Positions 53,399 through 63,923 of a DNA stretch of 64,000 nucleotides are shown piece by piece (within the stretch, counting starts at the first letter, position 1; each line of letters begins with the position of its first letter). The notes under the pieces were generated by a model. It did no database searches. It was not told the DNA's origin and worked only from the letters and a program-made list of their open reading frames with translations. The translations under genes and the position numbers were made by a program. The stretch comes from Anaerococcus lactolyticus ATCC 51172 (GTDB lineage: Bacteria; Bacillota; Clostridia; Tissierellales; Peptoniphilaceae), in contig NZ_GG666045.1 of assembly GCF_000156575.1 (NCBI RefSeq), forward strand, positions 250,359 to 314,358. Direction: 5' to 3'.

Positions 53399-54314
53399 TT
53401 TCTTCCTCTCTTAAGCTTTTTATAATAGAATCAAGTTGATTTTTAATGGCAGGAACTTTATTTGAATCTCCTGCATTACAAGCTACTATGATAATACCCT
53501 CTTTTTTTAAAAAGATAAGGTACTGTCCCCCAGCTCCTGATGCATAGGTCACACCATCTTTACCGGTCCAAATACCATAACCATAATAATCATCAGATAA
53601 ATAAGTTCTATCTATATAGTCCTTGTCATTTTTATAAAATCTACTAGATATTGCTCTTGTCCACTCTGATGAAACTATCCTTTCACCATCATATACTCCA
53701 TCATCTATTACAATCTTTCCTAATTTTAATAATTCGTCCGCACACAGATATAATTTACTGGCCCCAACAAGGTAGTTACCATACCTATCCCAGCAGGGAT
53801 TAATAATTCCTAATTTTGAAAAAAGATTAACATTAATAAAATTATACAAGTCATAAGCAAGATATTCTTGCATGACAGCAGAAAGTACATAATAACCTGC
53901 ATTAGAATATAAAAACTCTTCACCCGGTTTTGAATATAAAGGATATGATAAGGCATATTCTAAGAGCCTATCCTTATCTAGATTCCCTATATCTTTACTC
54001 ATTAAAATAATATCCCTATAGCCCATTGTATGGGTTAGGCAATCTCTTACACGGATTTCCTTAAGTTTTGAAAGATTTTTCTTATTGGATATATTAACCT
54101 TATCCTTTAAAATATCATAAATAAGTGTATCTTCAGTAAAATCTCCATTTGATTTATCTATTAAAATTCCGCAAGCAAGGCTTGTTACAAGCTTGGCTAG
54201 AGATCTGATATTAATTTTTTCGTCCTTTGAATCGTGAAATAGGATTCCCTTATCTCTAGAATATATAATTAAGGAATTCATTTCTAACTTATTAATTAAA
54301 ATGCTATCTATCAT
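53388..54314 (-). CDS. Serine hydrolase, beta-lactamase/penicillin-binding-protein-like
   Basis: A 308-aa protein of the class C beta-lactamase/esterase fold. The nucleophile is in SLAK near residues 38-41 (the S-x-x-K motif), the second motif is YSNAG near 125, and TMGYRD and GYGIW segments follow. No signal peptide is visible, so it is probably cytoplasmic and may be an esterase or peptidase rather than a resistance enzyme. AAGGAGG lies 7 nt before the ATG. It overlaps the DUF4298 gene. Confidence 0.8.
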   Translation of the reverse strand: MIDSILINKLEMNSLIIYSRDKGILFHDSKDEKINIRSLAKLVTSLACGILIDKSNGDFTEDTLIYDILKDKVNISNKKNLSKLKEIRVRDCLTHTMGYRDIILMSKDIGNLDKDRLLEYALSYPLYSKPGEEFLYSNAGYYVLSAVMQEYLAYDLYNFINVNLFSKLGIINPCWDRYGNYLVGASKLYLCADELLKLGKIVIDDGVYDGERIVSSEWTRAISSRFYKNDKDYIDRTYLSDDYYGYGIWTGKDGVTYASGAGGQYLIFLKKEGIIIVACNAGDSNKVPAIKNQLDSIIKSLREEENGL

Positions 54315-54368
54315 CTTGAAGCCCTCCTTAGTTAAGAAAATAAATCCGACATTTATGTTAAAATGGGT

Positions 54369-54809
54369 TTAGTAATTCTTAAGGGCTCTTTCCATGCGTC
54401 TCTTATCATCTTTTCTCTTGATTGATTCTCTCTTGTCGTACATTTTTTTACCCTTAGCTAGAGCGATTTCAATCTTTACTAGACCATTATTTTCGTAAAC
54501 TTTAAGAGGTACTAGGGTATAACCATCAACTGTTTTTTTGCCTACTAATTTATTTATTTCTTTTTTATGAAGCAAAAGTTTCCTAGTCCTTGTTGGATCT
54601 ATCTTATCAAATCCTTCCATATAAGGAGTTACATGCATACCATAAACAAACATCTCACCTTTTTTATCAGATATAAAGGCTTCCTTGATTGATACCTTTC
54701 CAGCTTTGATAGATTTTACTTCACTACCCTTTAATTCAAGCCCTGCTTCATATTTTTCTTCTATGAAATAATCATGAAAGGCTTTTTTATTATTGGCTAA
54801 TAATTTCAT
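54369..54809 (-). CDS. smpB: SsrA-binding protein SmpB
   Basis: Carries tmRNA to stalled ribosomes. 146 aa. The OB-fold start LANNKKAFHDYFIEEKYEAGLELKGSEVKS, VTPY and the basic C-terminal tail KKMYDKRESIKRKDDKRRM are present. The ATG at 54809 is 6 nt after GGAGG; an ATG two codons earlier abuts the RBS with no spacing, so it is rejected. The gene overlaps rnr by about 20 bp, the usual rnr-smpB order. No ssrA gene is visible in the window. Confidence 0.95.
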   Translation of the reverse strand: MKLLANNKKAFHDYFIEEKYEAGLELKGSEVKSIKAGKVSIKEAFISDKKGEMFVYGMHVTPYMEGFDKIDPTRTRKLLLHKKEINKLVGKKTVDGYTLVPLKVYENNGLVKIEIALAKGKKMYDKRESIKRKDDKRRMERALKNY

Positions 54810-56910
54810 CTTCATCCTCCAAATAAAAGTCTATTTCTCTTTTCACAAGGTCTACATTTACAACCCTAATTTTCACTTCTTGTCCAATATTGTAATATAT
54901 CTTAGTATCAACATCAAAAGCTCTTAGGCTATCTTCAATGAAGTCATACCTGTGGTCTGAAAACTTATACATAAATAGGCCTTCAACTGTATTTTCAAGC
55001 TCTATAAACATTCCAAATTCAGTTATTGATGATATCCTGCCCTCAAAGACTTCTCCAATAAAGCGAGTCATATACTTACACTTCATCAAGTCTTCCACAG
55101 CTCTTTCTGCATCTTCACTGCGTCTTTCTGTTATAGATAAGTGATCGGCAGCCTCTTCTAGATTTGATTCAAGACTTGTTTGATTTATTTTATTGAGCTT
55201 ATTTTCTATAAAGAATTTTAAAATCCTATGAACAATTAGGTCTGGATACCTTCTTATAGGGGCTGTAAAATGGGTGTAAAACTTCGTAGAAAGGCCGAAA
55301 TGTATATCATTATAGTTTGCATACCTTGCCTTTTTCATTGTCCTTAGCATAAGCATATTAATGATTTTTTCTTCCTTCTTACCTTCTACTTCTTTCAAAA
55401 TATTTTGGAAATCTTTTGGGTGAAGGTCATTTCCCTTTATATTGTAACCCATAGCATTTAAAGCTCTTTTAAAGCCGTCAAGTTTTTCTTCACTTGGTTT
55501 CTCGTGAATCCTGTAGATAAAAGGGAAATCCATATAGGCAAATAAACTTGCGACAGTTTCATTGGCTATAAGCATAAATTCCTCAATCATTTTATTGCCA
55601 GGTCCTCTTTCAAGAGCCTCTATATTTAACACTTCTCCAGTTTCAGACACGTCTATTTGGCTTTCCTCAAAATTAAAATCAATTGATCCACGATTTTCCC
55701 TAGACTTTTTTAAAATCTTATAGAGTTCATCAAAAAGACCCAATTTCTCTTTTAGGACTGAATCATCGAAGACGTCCTTATCACCTTCTAGGAAATCATT
55801 GACATCATCATATACAAGCCTCTTATCCGATTTAATATAAGCTTTATAGAAATTATTATCAATAACCTTACCTTTTTTATCTATGGTCATCTTTGCAGTT
55901 AGGCTTAGGCGGATTTCGCCAGGATTTAAGGAACAGATCCCATTTGATAATTTTTCTGGAAGCATTGGAATAACGATATTGTATAAATAGGTAGAATTTC
56001 CTCTCTCATAGGCATCATCATCCAAGGCTGTATGTTTTTTTACATAGTGGCTCACGTCAGCTATATGGACATAAAGATCATAATCTTCACCATTTATTTC
56101 TATAGAAATGGCATCATCAAAGTCTTTTGAATCCCTCCCATCAATAGTGACGGTAAACAACTTTGTTAAATCAGTCCTACCTTCAAGTTCGTTTTGATTT
56201 ACCTGATCTTCAATGAATACTAATTCTTTTTTTGTTTGCTTAGAAAAATCAGTAGGTATTTTCTTTTGTCTCACTATTGATAGTATATCTATGTTTTTGT
56301 CATTTTTACCACCAATGATTTCAATAATTTTTCCTTCAGGATTTCCAGATTTTGGGTAAGTAATAATTTCAACAACTACCTTATCTCCATTTTTAGCTCC
56401 TAGAGAATTTTCTTTATTGACATAAATATCTTCATGTTGACTCTTCTCATCGCAAATTACAAAACCAAAATTTTTGTTAGCTTGATAGGTGCCTATTAAT
56501 TCTTCATTTGCTTTTTCAAGGATTTCTACAACTTCACCTTCTGCGTTTTTGGATTTCTCCTTTTGTCTAATAATTCTAATCCTTACCTTATCATTATTAT
56601 GAGCATTGTTAAGCTTATCTTTTGAAATATAAACATCGTCAAAGTTTCTATTATTAGAAATAAAAAATCCATAACCACCTGAAGCAATAGAAATCTTTCC
56701 TATTAGGTTGAGTTCTTCTTCAGTTAAGGGCAAGATTCTTTTTTTATTTGAAATTCTAATTTTATTATCTTTAATTAGTTCATCTATTATGTCTTTAACT
56801 GCGGCTTTTGTGTACTTATCAGCTTTTAAATAAAGTTCTAATTCCTTTAAGGTCATTGGAATGTAGTCACCATCGTATATTAAGTTCAAAATTAAATCTT
56901 TTATATTCAT
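54790..56910 (-). CDS. rnr: Ribonuclease R
   Basis: Processive 3'-5' exoribonuclease that degrades structured RNA and works with tmRNA. 706 aa. N-terminal winged helix, two cold-shock domains (GKISIASGGYGFFIS and GTYQANKNFGFVICDEK), RNB catalytic region with DGRDSKDFDDAISIE (metal Asp cluster) near residue 252 and SYVHIADVSHYV-like HIADVSHYVKKHT, and C-terminal S1 domain ending acidic. AAAGGAG precedes the ATG. A terminator lies between secG and this gene. Confidence 0.96.
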   Translation of the reverse strand: MNIKDLILNLIYDGDYIPMTLKELELYLKADKYTKAAVKDIIDELIKDNKIRISNKKRILPLTEEELNLIGKISIASGGYGFFISNNRNFDDVYISKDKLNNAHNNDKVRIRIIRQKEKSKNAEGEVVEILEKANEELIGTYQANKNFGFVICDEKSQHEDIYVNKENSLGAKNGDKVVVEIITYPKSGNPEGKIIEIIGGKNDKNIDILSIVRQKKIPTDFSKQTKKELVFIEDQVNQNELEGRTDLTKLFTVTIDGRDSKDFDDAISIEINGEDYDLYVHIADVSHYVKKHTALDDDAYERGNSTYLYNIVIPMLPEKLSNGICSLNPGEIRLSLTAKMTIDKKGKVIDNNFYKAYIKSDKRLVYDDVNDFLEGDKDVFDDSVLKEKLGLFDELYKILKKSRENRGSIDFNFEESQIDVSETGEVLNIEALERGPGNKMIEEFMLIANETVASLFAYMDFPFIYRIHEKPSEEKLDGFKRALNAMGYNIKGNDLHPKDFQNILKEVEGKKEEKIINMLMLRTMKKARYANYNDIHFGLSTKFYTHFTAPIRRYPDLIVHRILKFFIENKLNKINQTSLESNLEEAADHLSITERRSEDAERAVEDLMKCKYMTRFIGEVFEGRISSITEFGMFIELENTVEGLFMYKFSDHRYDFIEDSLRAFDVDTKIYYNIGQEVKIRVVNVDLVKREIDFYLEDEDEIISQ

Positions 56911-56933
56911 ACCTACTCCTTTTGACTACTAAT

Positions 56934-56964
56934 AAAAAAAAGAGGTCATACTCTTGACCCCCTT
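56934..56964 (-). terminator. secG terminator upstream of rnr
   Basis: AAGGGGGTCA/TGACCTCTTT with two G-T pairs and a 6-nt loop, then a U-run on the minus strand. The secG stop is in the stem. The rnr start is only 24 bp further on. Confidence 0.75.
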
Positions 56965-57190
56965 AATTTATTGCTATAAAAATAATACTTCCTAAAAATA
57001 AAAGTACTCCTCCAAAAATTACAACCTTATCTAGCATTTCATTTTTTGATTTATGTGCACTTTTACCAAAAACATTTGTCTGTGTTCCAGATAATGCTCC
57101 TAGTCCGTCAGTTTTAGGATCTTGTAGAGTAACTGCAACAATCACTATTGCAGATGCAATCATCATTATTACTGCAAGAAAATTTGACAT
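56963..57190 (-). CDS. secG: Preprotein translocase subunit SecG
   Basis: Accessory subunit of the SecYEG channel. 75 aa with two membrane segments (about residues 3-22 and 52-73) joined by a loop with the conserved DGLGALSGTQTNVFG (SGG-type turn). The ATG at 57190 follows GGAGGTGTCTAT; the frame extends 6 codons further up but over the RBS. It has its own promoter at 57217-57245. Confidence 0.93.
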   Translation of the reverse strand: MSNFLAVIMMIASAIVIVAVTLQDPKTDGLGALSGTQTNVFGKSAHKSKNEMLDKVVIFGGVLLFLGSIIFIAIN

Positions 57191-57216
57191 ATAGACACCT
57201 CCGTTCATACTGTTTT

Positions 57217-57245
57217 ATAATACCACAAATAGGCTCATATTTCAA
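57217..57245 (-). promoter_or_regulatory. secG promoter
   Basis: TTGAAA (57240-57245) and TATTAT (57217-57222), 17 bp apart on the minus strand. Confidence 0.75.
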
Positions 57246-57254
57246 TATTTATTA

Positions 57255-57291
57255 TAAAAATAAAGACTTGCCCATTAAGAACAAGTCTTTA
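57255..57291 (-). terminator. eno terminator
   Basis: AAAGACTTG/CAAGTCTTT, a 9-bp stem with an 11-nt loop, followed by ATTTTTAT on the minus strand. Confidence 0.8.
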
Positions 57292-57300
57292 TAAAAATTA

Positions 57301-58593
<1,293 letters not shown>

Positions 58594-58605
58594 TTATTTC
58601 TCCTT

Positions 58606-59358
58606 TTATTTTTTAAAATTTACTAATTGTTCAAAATCACTTGCTTTAAGACTTGCGCCACCGATTAGACCACCGTCTATATTTTCTTTGGCAAGAAGTT
58701 CTTTTACATTTGATGGTTTCATAGAACCACCGTATTGAATTCTAATCTTTTCGCTAGCATTTTCGCAGTAAGATTCTTTTATGAAGTTTCTTATAAAACC
58801 ACACATAGAATCAGCATCTTCTGCAGAAGCAGTTTTGCCAGTTCCAATAGCCCAAATTGGTTCATAGGCTATAATGACTTTTTCAACATCAGCTTCACTT
58901 ACGTCTTTTAAATTTTTTGTTAATTGGTCTTTAACCTTAGCTTCATGTTTGTTTTCTTCTCTTTCTTCAAGAGTTTCACCAACACAAAGAATTGGTACTA
59001 GGTCATGCGCAAGGGCAGATTTAACCTTTTTATTTACAAGGCAATCACATTCCTTGAAATATTCTCTTCTTTCAGAGTGACCAATAATTACGTATTTTGC
59101 CTTAACGTCTTTAAGCATTAATGGTGATATTTCACCAGTGAAAGCTCCACTTTCTTCAAAATACATATTTTCTGCACCATAATTAATGTTGGTGCCTTCA
59201 AGAACTTCTTGAGCTACAAGTAAATCAATAGCTGGTACACAGAATCCTGCTTCTACACTAGAATCAAGATCTAAAGCTTTGATTTCTTCAAGAAGTACCC
59301 TAGCTTCGCTAGGAGTTTTGTTCATCTTCCAATTACCTACTATAACTGGTTTACGCAT
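58606..59358 (-). CDS. tpiA: Triosephosphate isomerase
   Basis: Interconverts dihydroxyacetone phosphate and glyceraldehyde 3-phosphate. 250 aa. GNWKMNKT carries Asn and Lys, GHSERREYF the electrophilic His, and AYEPIWAIGTGKTA the catalytic Glu with loop 6; YGGSMKPSN binds phosphate. It starts 10 bp after pgk and ends 12 bp before eno. Confidence 0.98.
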   Translation of the reverse strand: MRKPVIVGNWKMNKTPSEARVLLEEIKALDLDSSVEAGFCVPAIDLLVAQEVLEGTNINYGAENMYFEESGAFTGEISPLMLKDVKAKYVIIGHSERREYFKECDCLVNKKVKSALAHDLVPILCVGETLEEREENKHEAKVKDQLTKNLKDVSEADVEKVIIAYEPIWAIGTGKTASAEDADSMCGFIRNFIKESYCENASEKIRIQYGGSMKPSNVKELLAKENIDGGLIGGASLKASDFEQLVNFKK

Positions 59359-59368
59359 TCATTACTCC

Positions 59369-60565
59369 TTACTTATCTTCAATTGCAGTTATTCCTGGTA
59401 GGGCCTTACCTTCTAGGAACTCTAAGCTTGCTCCACCACCTGTTGAAACATGGGTAATCTTATCTTTAAGACCAGCCATTTCAATAGCAAGAGCACTATC
59501 ACCGCCACCTACTATTGTAACAGCATCAGAATCAGCAAGAGCTTTAGCAACTTCGTTAGTACCGTTTGAGAATTCTTTTATTTCAAATACTCCCATAGGT
59601 CCATTCCATACTACTGTCTTGGCAGCTTTAATTTTTTCAGCAAATAATTTAGCTGTCTTTGGTCCAATATCTAAAGCTTCTTTATCAACTGGAATATCAT
59701 CAATATCAACTATTTCTGTATCAACTCCAGCTTCAATTTTATCAGCTATAACAACATCAACTGGTAATAGGATTTCTACTCCATTAGCCTTAGCTTTTTC
59801 AATTAATTCAAGTGATAGGTCCATCTTATCTTCTTCAAGAAGTGATTTTCCTATTTCCTTACCCATAGCTTTTAGGAAAGTATAAGCCATGCCACCACCG
59901 ATTAGGATGGTGTCTACTTTTGTAATTAAGTTTTCAATTACACCAATCTTATCAGATACCTTTGCTCCACCTAAGATTGATACAAATGGGTGATCAGGAG
60001 CTTCTAGGGCCTTACCCATAACTTCGATTTCTTTTTCAATTAAGAAACCAACAGCAGATGGAAGTATGCTTGCTACTCCGACATTTGAAGCGTGTGCTCT
60101 GTGGCTTGTACCAAAGGCATCATTTACATATAAATCAGCAAGAGAAGCTAATTCTTTAGCAAAGTCTTCGCCATTTTTAGTTTCTTCTTTTCTATATCTT
60201 GTATTTTCAAGTAAGGCAATTTGACCATCAGCAAGTTTGTTTACTTCTTCTTTTACTTTTTCATCTACAACTTCATCACTTGGAATGAAGGCGAATTTAT
60301 CTTTATATTCATTTTTTAAGTAGTCTGCAACTGGTTTTAGTGAAAAATCAGGATTTGCTTCTCCCTTTGGTCTACCTAAGTGGCTCATAAGGATTACCTT
60401 AGCACCGTTTTCTGATAGGTAGTTAATTGTAGGTAAAGCTGCTTTTATCCTAGCGTCATCTGCAATTTTTCCCTTTTCTTCTTTTGATAAAGGAACATTA
60501 AAGTCAACTCTTACTAATACTTTTTTGCCCCTTACATCTAAATCTTTTACTGTTTTTTTATTCAT
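59369..60565 (-). CDS. pgk: Phosphoglycerate kinase
   Basis: Transfers phosphate from 1,3-bisphosphoglycerate to ADP. 398 aa. [10 protein letters not shown] and SHLGRPKG bind substrate; [21 protein letters not shown]; and the C-terminal nucleotide site with WNGPMGVFE and [16 protein letters not shown] lies 6 nt before the ATG. A strong terminator ends only 14 bp upstream, so pgk mRNA must come from read-through, processing or a promoter inside gap. Confidence 0.98.
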   Translation of the reverse strand: MNKKTVKDLDVRGKKVLVRVDFNVPLSKEEKGKIADDARIKAALPTINYLSENGAKVILMSHLGRPKGEANPDFSLKPVADYLKNEYKDKFAFIPSDEVVDEKVKEEVNKLADGQIALLENTRYRKEETKNGEDFAKELASLADLYVNDAFGTSHRAHASNVGVASILPSAVGFLIEKEIEVMGKALEAPDHPFVSILGGAKVSDKIGVIENLITKVDTILIGGGMAYTFLKAMGKEIGKSLLEEDKMDLSLELIEKAKANGVEILLPVDVVIADKIEAGVDTEIVDIDDIPVDKEALDIGPKTAKLFAEKIKAAKTVVWNGPMGVFEIKEFSNGTNEVAKALADSDAVTIVGGGDSALAIEMAGLKDKITHVSTGGGASLEFLEGKALPGITAIEDK

Positions 60566-60578
60566 TATTCACCTCGTA

Positions 60579-60603
60579 AAAAAGGCGAGATATTATCTCG
60601 CCC
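60579..60603 (-). terminator. Strong terminator between gap and pgk
   Basis: GGCGAGAT/ATCTCGCC, an 8-bp GC-rich stem with a 3-nt loop, then six U on the minus strand. It ends 13 bp before the pgk start codon. Confidence 0.88.
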
Positions 60604-60614
60604 ATTTAATACTC

Positions 60615-61622
60615 TTAAAGATTTGCTAGATAATCAAGTGTTCTAACTAAGTTAGATACATATCCCATTTCGTTATCATACCAAGCAACAGTTTTAACAA
60701 CTTGTGTTCCATTTGCTCCTTCAACTATTTTTGTTAGTTGAGAATCAAATATTGAACCTGCTGGGTAACCGATAATGTCACTTGAAACTATATCATCTGT
60801 TTCATATGCAAAAGCATCGTTAGAATATTTCTTCATAGCTGCATTTACTTCTTCTACTGTTACTTTCTTTTCAAGTACTGAGTAAAGTTCTGTAATAGAG
60901 CCTGTGATTGTTGGTACTCTTAGAGCTGATCCATCGATTTTACCTTCTACTTCTGGAAGTACTTTACCTACTGCTTTAGCTGCACCTGTTGAAGCTGGGA
61001 TTGTATTTTGAGCTGCTGCTCTACCGCCTCTAAGGTCCTTTTTGCTTGCTGGTGTATCTTGGATAGCTTGAGTTGCTGTATATGCGTGGATTGTTGACAT
61101 TTGACCTGAAACAAATCCAAATTCTTTTAGTAATACATTAACCATTGGTGATAGGCAGTTTGTTGTACAGCTTGCGCCTGAAACAACTGTTTCTGAACCA
61201 TCAAGAATTTCATGGTTTACACCAAATACGATTGTTTTCATATCGCCTTTACCAGGTGCTGAAATAAGAACTTTTCTAGCTCCTGCTTTAATGTGAGCTT
61301 CTGCTTTTTCTTTCTCAGTAAAGAATCCTGTACATTCTAGAACGATATCTACGTTTAATTCTTTCCATGGAAGGTCTTCTGGATTTCTTTCAGCAAAAAC
61401 TTTAATTTCTTTGCCGTTGATTTTAAATCCATCTTCTGTTAATTCAGCTTCTCCATCGAATCTTCCTTGAGCTGTATCATATTTGAAAGCATATAATAAA
61501 CCTTCTTTGTCAATAAGGTCATTGATTGCTACTACTTCAATATTATCTTCTACTGCTGCGATTCTTCTTAAGGTAAGACGTCCAATTCTACCAAATCCGT
61601 TAATTGCTACTCTTGTTGTCAT
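60615..61622 (-). CDS. gap: Glyceraldehyde-3-phosphate dehydrogenase
   Basis: Oxidises glyceraldehyde 3-phosphate with NAD and phosphate. 335 aa. Rossmann start [17 protein letters not shown], catalytic Cys in [23 protein letters not shown], and the late [15 protein letters not shown]. It has a consensus promoter and no CggR-type repressor gene in front, unlike Bacillus. It is the most strongly expressed-looking gene of the set by promoter and codon use. Confidence 0.98.
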   Translation of the reverse strand: MTTRVAINGFGRIGRLTLRRIAAVEDNIEVVAINDLIDKEGLLYAFKYDTAQGRFDGEAELTEDGFKINGKEIKVFAERNPEDLPWKELNVDIVLECTGFFTEKEKAEAHIKAGARKVLISAPGKGDMKTIVFGVNHEILDGSETVVSGASCTTNCLSPMVNVLLKEFGFVSGQMSTIHAYTATQAIQDTPASKKDLRGGRAAAQNTIPASTGAAKAVGKVLPEVEGKIDGSALRVPTITGSITELYSVLEKKVTVEEVNAAMKKYSNDAFAYETDDIVSSDIIGYPAGSIFDSQLTKIVEGANGTQVVKTVAWYDNEMGYVSNLVRTLDYLANL

Positions 61623-61656
61623 TATTGCCTCCTAAAAATTCGTTTCTACATCTATT

Positions 61657-61684
61657 AATATACATTTTGTTATTACTTTGTCAA
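61657..61684 (-). promoter_or_regulatory. gap promoter
   Basis: Consensus TTGACA (61679-61684) and TATATT (61657-61662), 16 bp apart on the minus strand, starting right after the trxB stop. Confidence 0.8.
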
Positions 61685-61689
61685 TATTC

Positions 61690-62616
61690 CTACCAGGATT
61701 TACTTTCTAGATACCTATTGGCCATGACTGCTGCAACACATCCATCACTAGCTGCAGTAACAGCTTGCCTAACTGATTTCTTCCTGGTATCTCCTACTGC
61801 AAAGACTCCTTCTATATCTGTTTTCATATCATCGTCGGTAAGGATATATCCATTTTCCATTTTAAGCATATCCTTAAATAGTTCGGTTTGAGCTATATTG
61901 CCAACGAATACAAAAACACCTATAGGCGATCCATCTTCATTTTTTATAACTTTCTCTTCCTTAGTCTTTACATTTTCTAATACTAACTCTTCTACTTCCT
62001 TATCACCTCTAATCTCTTTAACTACACTATTATATTCAAACATGATTTTTGGGTTGTTTTTAACATTTTCTACAACAACTCCACTCGCTCTAAATTCATC
62101 TCTTCTGTGGATTATTGTTACAGATTTGCCATAACGAGTAAGATAATTTGCCTCTTCAAGAGCAGAATCGCCACCACCTACTACATAGATATCTAGGCCT
62201 TGGTAGAAAGGACCATCACAGGTTGCACAATAAGAAACTCCCCTATTCGCAAACTCTTCTTCACCTTTTACATCAAGTTTCCTGTGTCTTGCTCCTGTAG
62301 AAATTATAATGACCTTGGCTTGATATTCGTTAGAATCAGTCTTAACTGTTTTAATTTCTCCATCTAGCTTAACTTCCTCTACTTTTTCAAAAACAAAATC
62401 TGCATACTGTTTGGCTTGTTCTTCCATTCTTTCAGAAAGAGCCATTCCTGTTGGATTTTCGATAGAACCAGGATAATTTTCCACATAAGCAGTTCCAGAA
62501 ATCTGTCCACCAGCTATATCTTTTTCTATTATTAATGTTTTTAACTTACTCCTACCTGCGTACAATCCTGCAGTCAAACCTGCCGGACCCCCGCCTATAA
62601 TTATTATATCGTACAT
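61690..62616 (-). CDS. trxB: Thioredoxin-disulfide reductase
   Basis: NADPH-dependent flavoenzyme that reduces thioredoxin. 308 aa. FAD-binding IIIGGGPAGLTAGLYAGRS, redox-active CATCDG near residue 132, NADPH-binding [15 protein letters not shown], and C-terminal FAVGDTRKKSVRQAVTAASDG. AAGGAG is 6 nt before the ATG. It follows the frameshifted trmL by 11 bp and is the last gene of the nth-cof-trmL-trxB group. Confidence 0.96.
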   Translation of the reverse strand: MYDIIIIGGGPAGLTAGLYAGRSKLKTLIIEKDIAGGQISGTAYVENYPGSIENPTGMALSERMEEQAKQYADFVFEKVEEVKLDGEIKTVKTDSNEYQAKVIIISTGARHRKLDVKGEEEFANRGVSYCATCDGPFYQGLDIYVVGGGDSALEEANYLTRYGKSVTIIHRRDEFRASGVVVENVKNNPKIMFEYNSVVKEIRGDKEVEELVLENVKTKEEKVIKNEDGSPIGVFVFVGNIAQTELFKDMLKMENGYILTDDDMKTDIEGVFAVGDTRKKSVRQAVTAASDGCVAAVMANRYLESKSW

Positions 62617-62627
62617 ATAACTCCTTA

Positions 62628-63088
62628 TTAAAATTTAAAATCTACTTGCCTTAAAGCTTCATATAAGACAATAGAAACAGAATTTGCTAAATTTAATGAC
62701 CTATCAATTTTAGGAGTCATGGGAATTGTAATAATTTTTTCCTTATAAATTTTAAGTAGACTTTCGTCTATCCCCTCTTTTTCTCGTCCAAAAATTAGAT
62801 AATCTTCATTTTTAAATTCTACATCTACATATCTGTTTTGGCTGGGTGTTTCTACTAAATAAAAATTTTTATCTTTTATGAATTCTAAAAACTCATCAAG
62901 ACTATCATGAATAACTAAGTCAACATATTGCCAATAATCAATACCCGCTTTTTTTAAATATTTATCAGATAAATTAAATTTAAAGGGTCTGACTAGGTGG
63001 AGAGTCTTGATTCAGTTAGAACACAAGTTCTGGCTATATTGCCAACATTACCTGGATGTTCTGGCATAAGCAAAACTACATTAAACAT
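62628..63088 (-). pseudogene. trmL: trmL (tRNA 2'-O-methyltransferase), frameshifted
   Basis: SPOUT-family enzyme that methylates the wobble ribose of tRNA-Leu. The reading frame starts at the ATG 63088 (GAGG upstream; overlaps the Cof gene by 8 bp) with HPGNVGNIARTC, then runs into TAG at 62993-62995 after about 31 codons. From about 63004 a second frame resumes, RPFKFNLSDKYLKKAGIDYW, then LIFGREKEGI and IPMTPKIDRSLNLANSVSI, to a TAA at 62628. Removing one CT from CTCTCC near 62999-63004 restores a 152-aa protein of normal length. The rest is intact, so this is a recent lesion, a slippage variant or an assembly error. Confidence 0.88.
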
Positions 63089-63923
63089 TTTTATTAGCCT
63101 CTAAAACATAATTTACAGCTTCAAGAATCCCATTTGATTCATTATCTGCTACAACTACATCAGCAACTTTCTTCAAATCATCCTTAGCATTTCCCATAGC
63201 AAAGCCAAGACCTGCTCCCTTTACCATAGGTATATCATTGTAAGCATCTCCTATAGCTGCAACTTCACTTTGATATATACCCAATAATTGACAAATCTCT
63301 TCTATAGAGGACCATTTTGTGGCATCTTTGTTTCCAATTTCTATTATTGAATCACCAGAAGCTGTCATATAAAGTTTATCCCCAAATTCTTGCTTAAGTA
63401 AACTTAAAATTTCTTGTTTTGAAATTTCTTTTTCATCTATACCAGAGATTTGAAATTTAACTGCTTTTTTACTATTATTTATCATATAAGAAACAGGATC
63501 TTTTTTTATTATCAAATCAACCTGATAATTCATACCATAATCATTGTTAATAAACAAATGCTTAATACGGTCAAGATTCAATCTATTAGTATAATAATTT
63601 TCTTCATCATAAAAATGAAATTCTAATTCATGTTTTAAACAGAAATCATATAGGCTATTAAGCAAATCATCATCTATATGATAACTTTTATATACTTCCT
63701 TGCCATCAAGACTTATTAAGCTGCCATTTGTAGCAACTATTGGCCCATCTATTCCTAGTAATTTCTGATGAAACTGAATTGAAGGAAACACCCTACCACT
63801 TGCAAGAACAACCTTAATACCAGCTTCTTGGAGTTTTCCAATAGCTTTTTTGCTTGCATTTGTCAATAAAGATTTATTATCTAAAAGTGTTCCATCTATA
63901 TCAAAAGCAAATAATTTAATCAT
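63081..63923 (-). CDS. Cof-type HAD superfamily hydrolase
   Basis: A 280-aa phosphatase of the HAD IIB group. Motif I FAFDIDGTLLDN near residue 6-16, motif II ASGR, motif III in the region near residue 195-215 and motif IV GDAYNDIPMVKGAG, with a cap domain between. Such enzymes dephosphorylate sugar phosphates or cofactors; the substrate cannot be told from sequence. It starts inside the 3' end of nth (8-bp overlap) and ends inside the trmL start. Confidence 0.9.
   Translation of the reverse strand: MIKLFAFDIDGTLLDNKSLLTNASKKAIGKLQEAGIKVVLASGRVFPSIQFHQKLLGIDGPIVATNGSLISLDGKEVYKSYHIDDDLLNSLYDFCLKHELEFHFYDEENYYTNRLNLDRIKHLFINNDYGMNYQVDLIIKKDPVSYMINNSKKAVKFQISGIDEKEISKQEILSLLKQEFGDKLYMTASGDSIIEIGNKDATKWSSIEEICQLLGIYQSEVAAIGDAYNDIPMVKGAGLGFAMGNAKDDLKKVADVVVADNESNGILEAVNYVLEANKNV

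Noticed and set aside
54316-54368. tmRNA gene next to smpB.
   Set aside because: The gap is only about 50 bp, far too short for ssrA, and has no tRNA-like ends.
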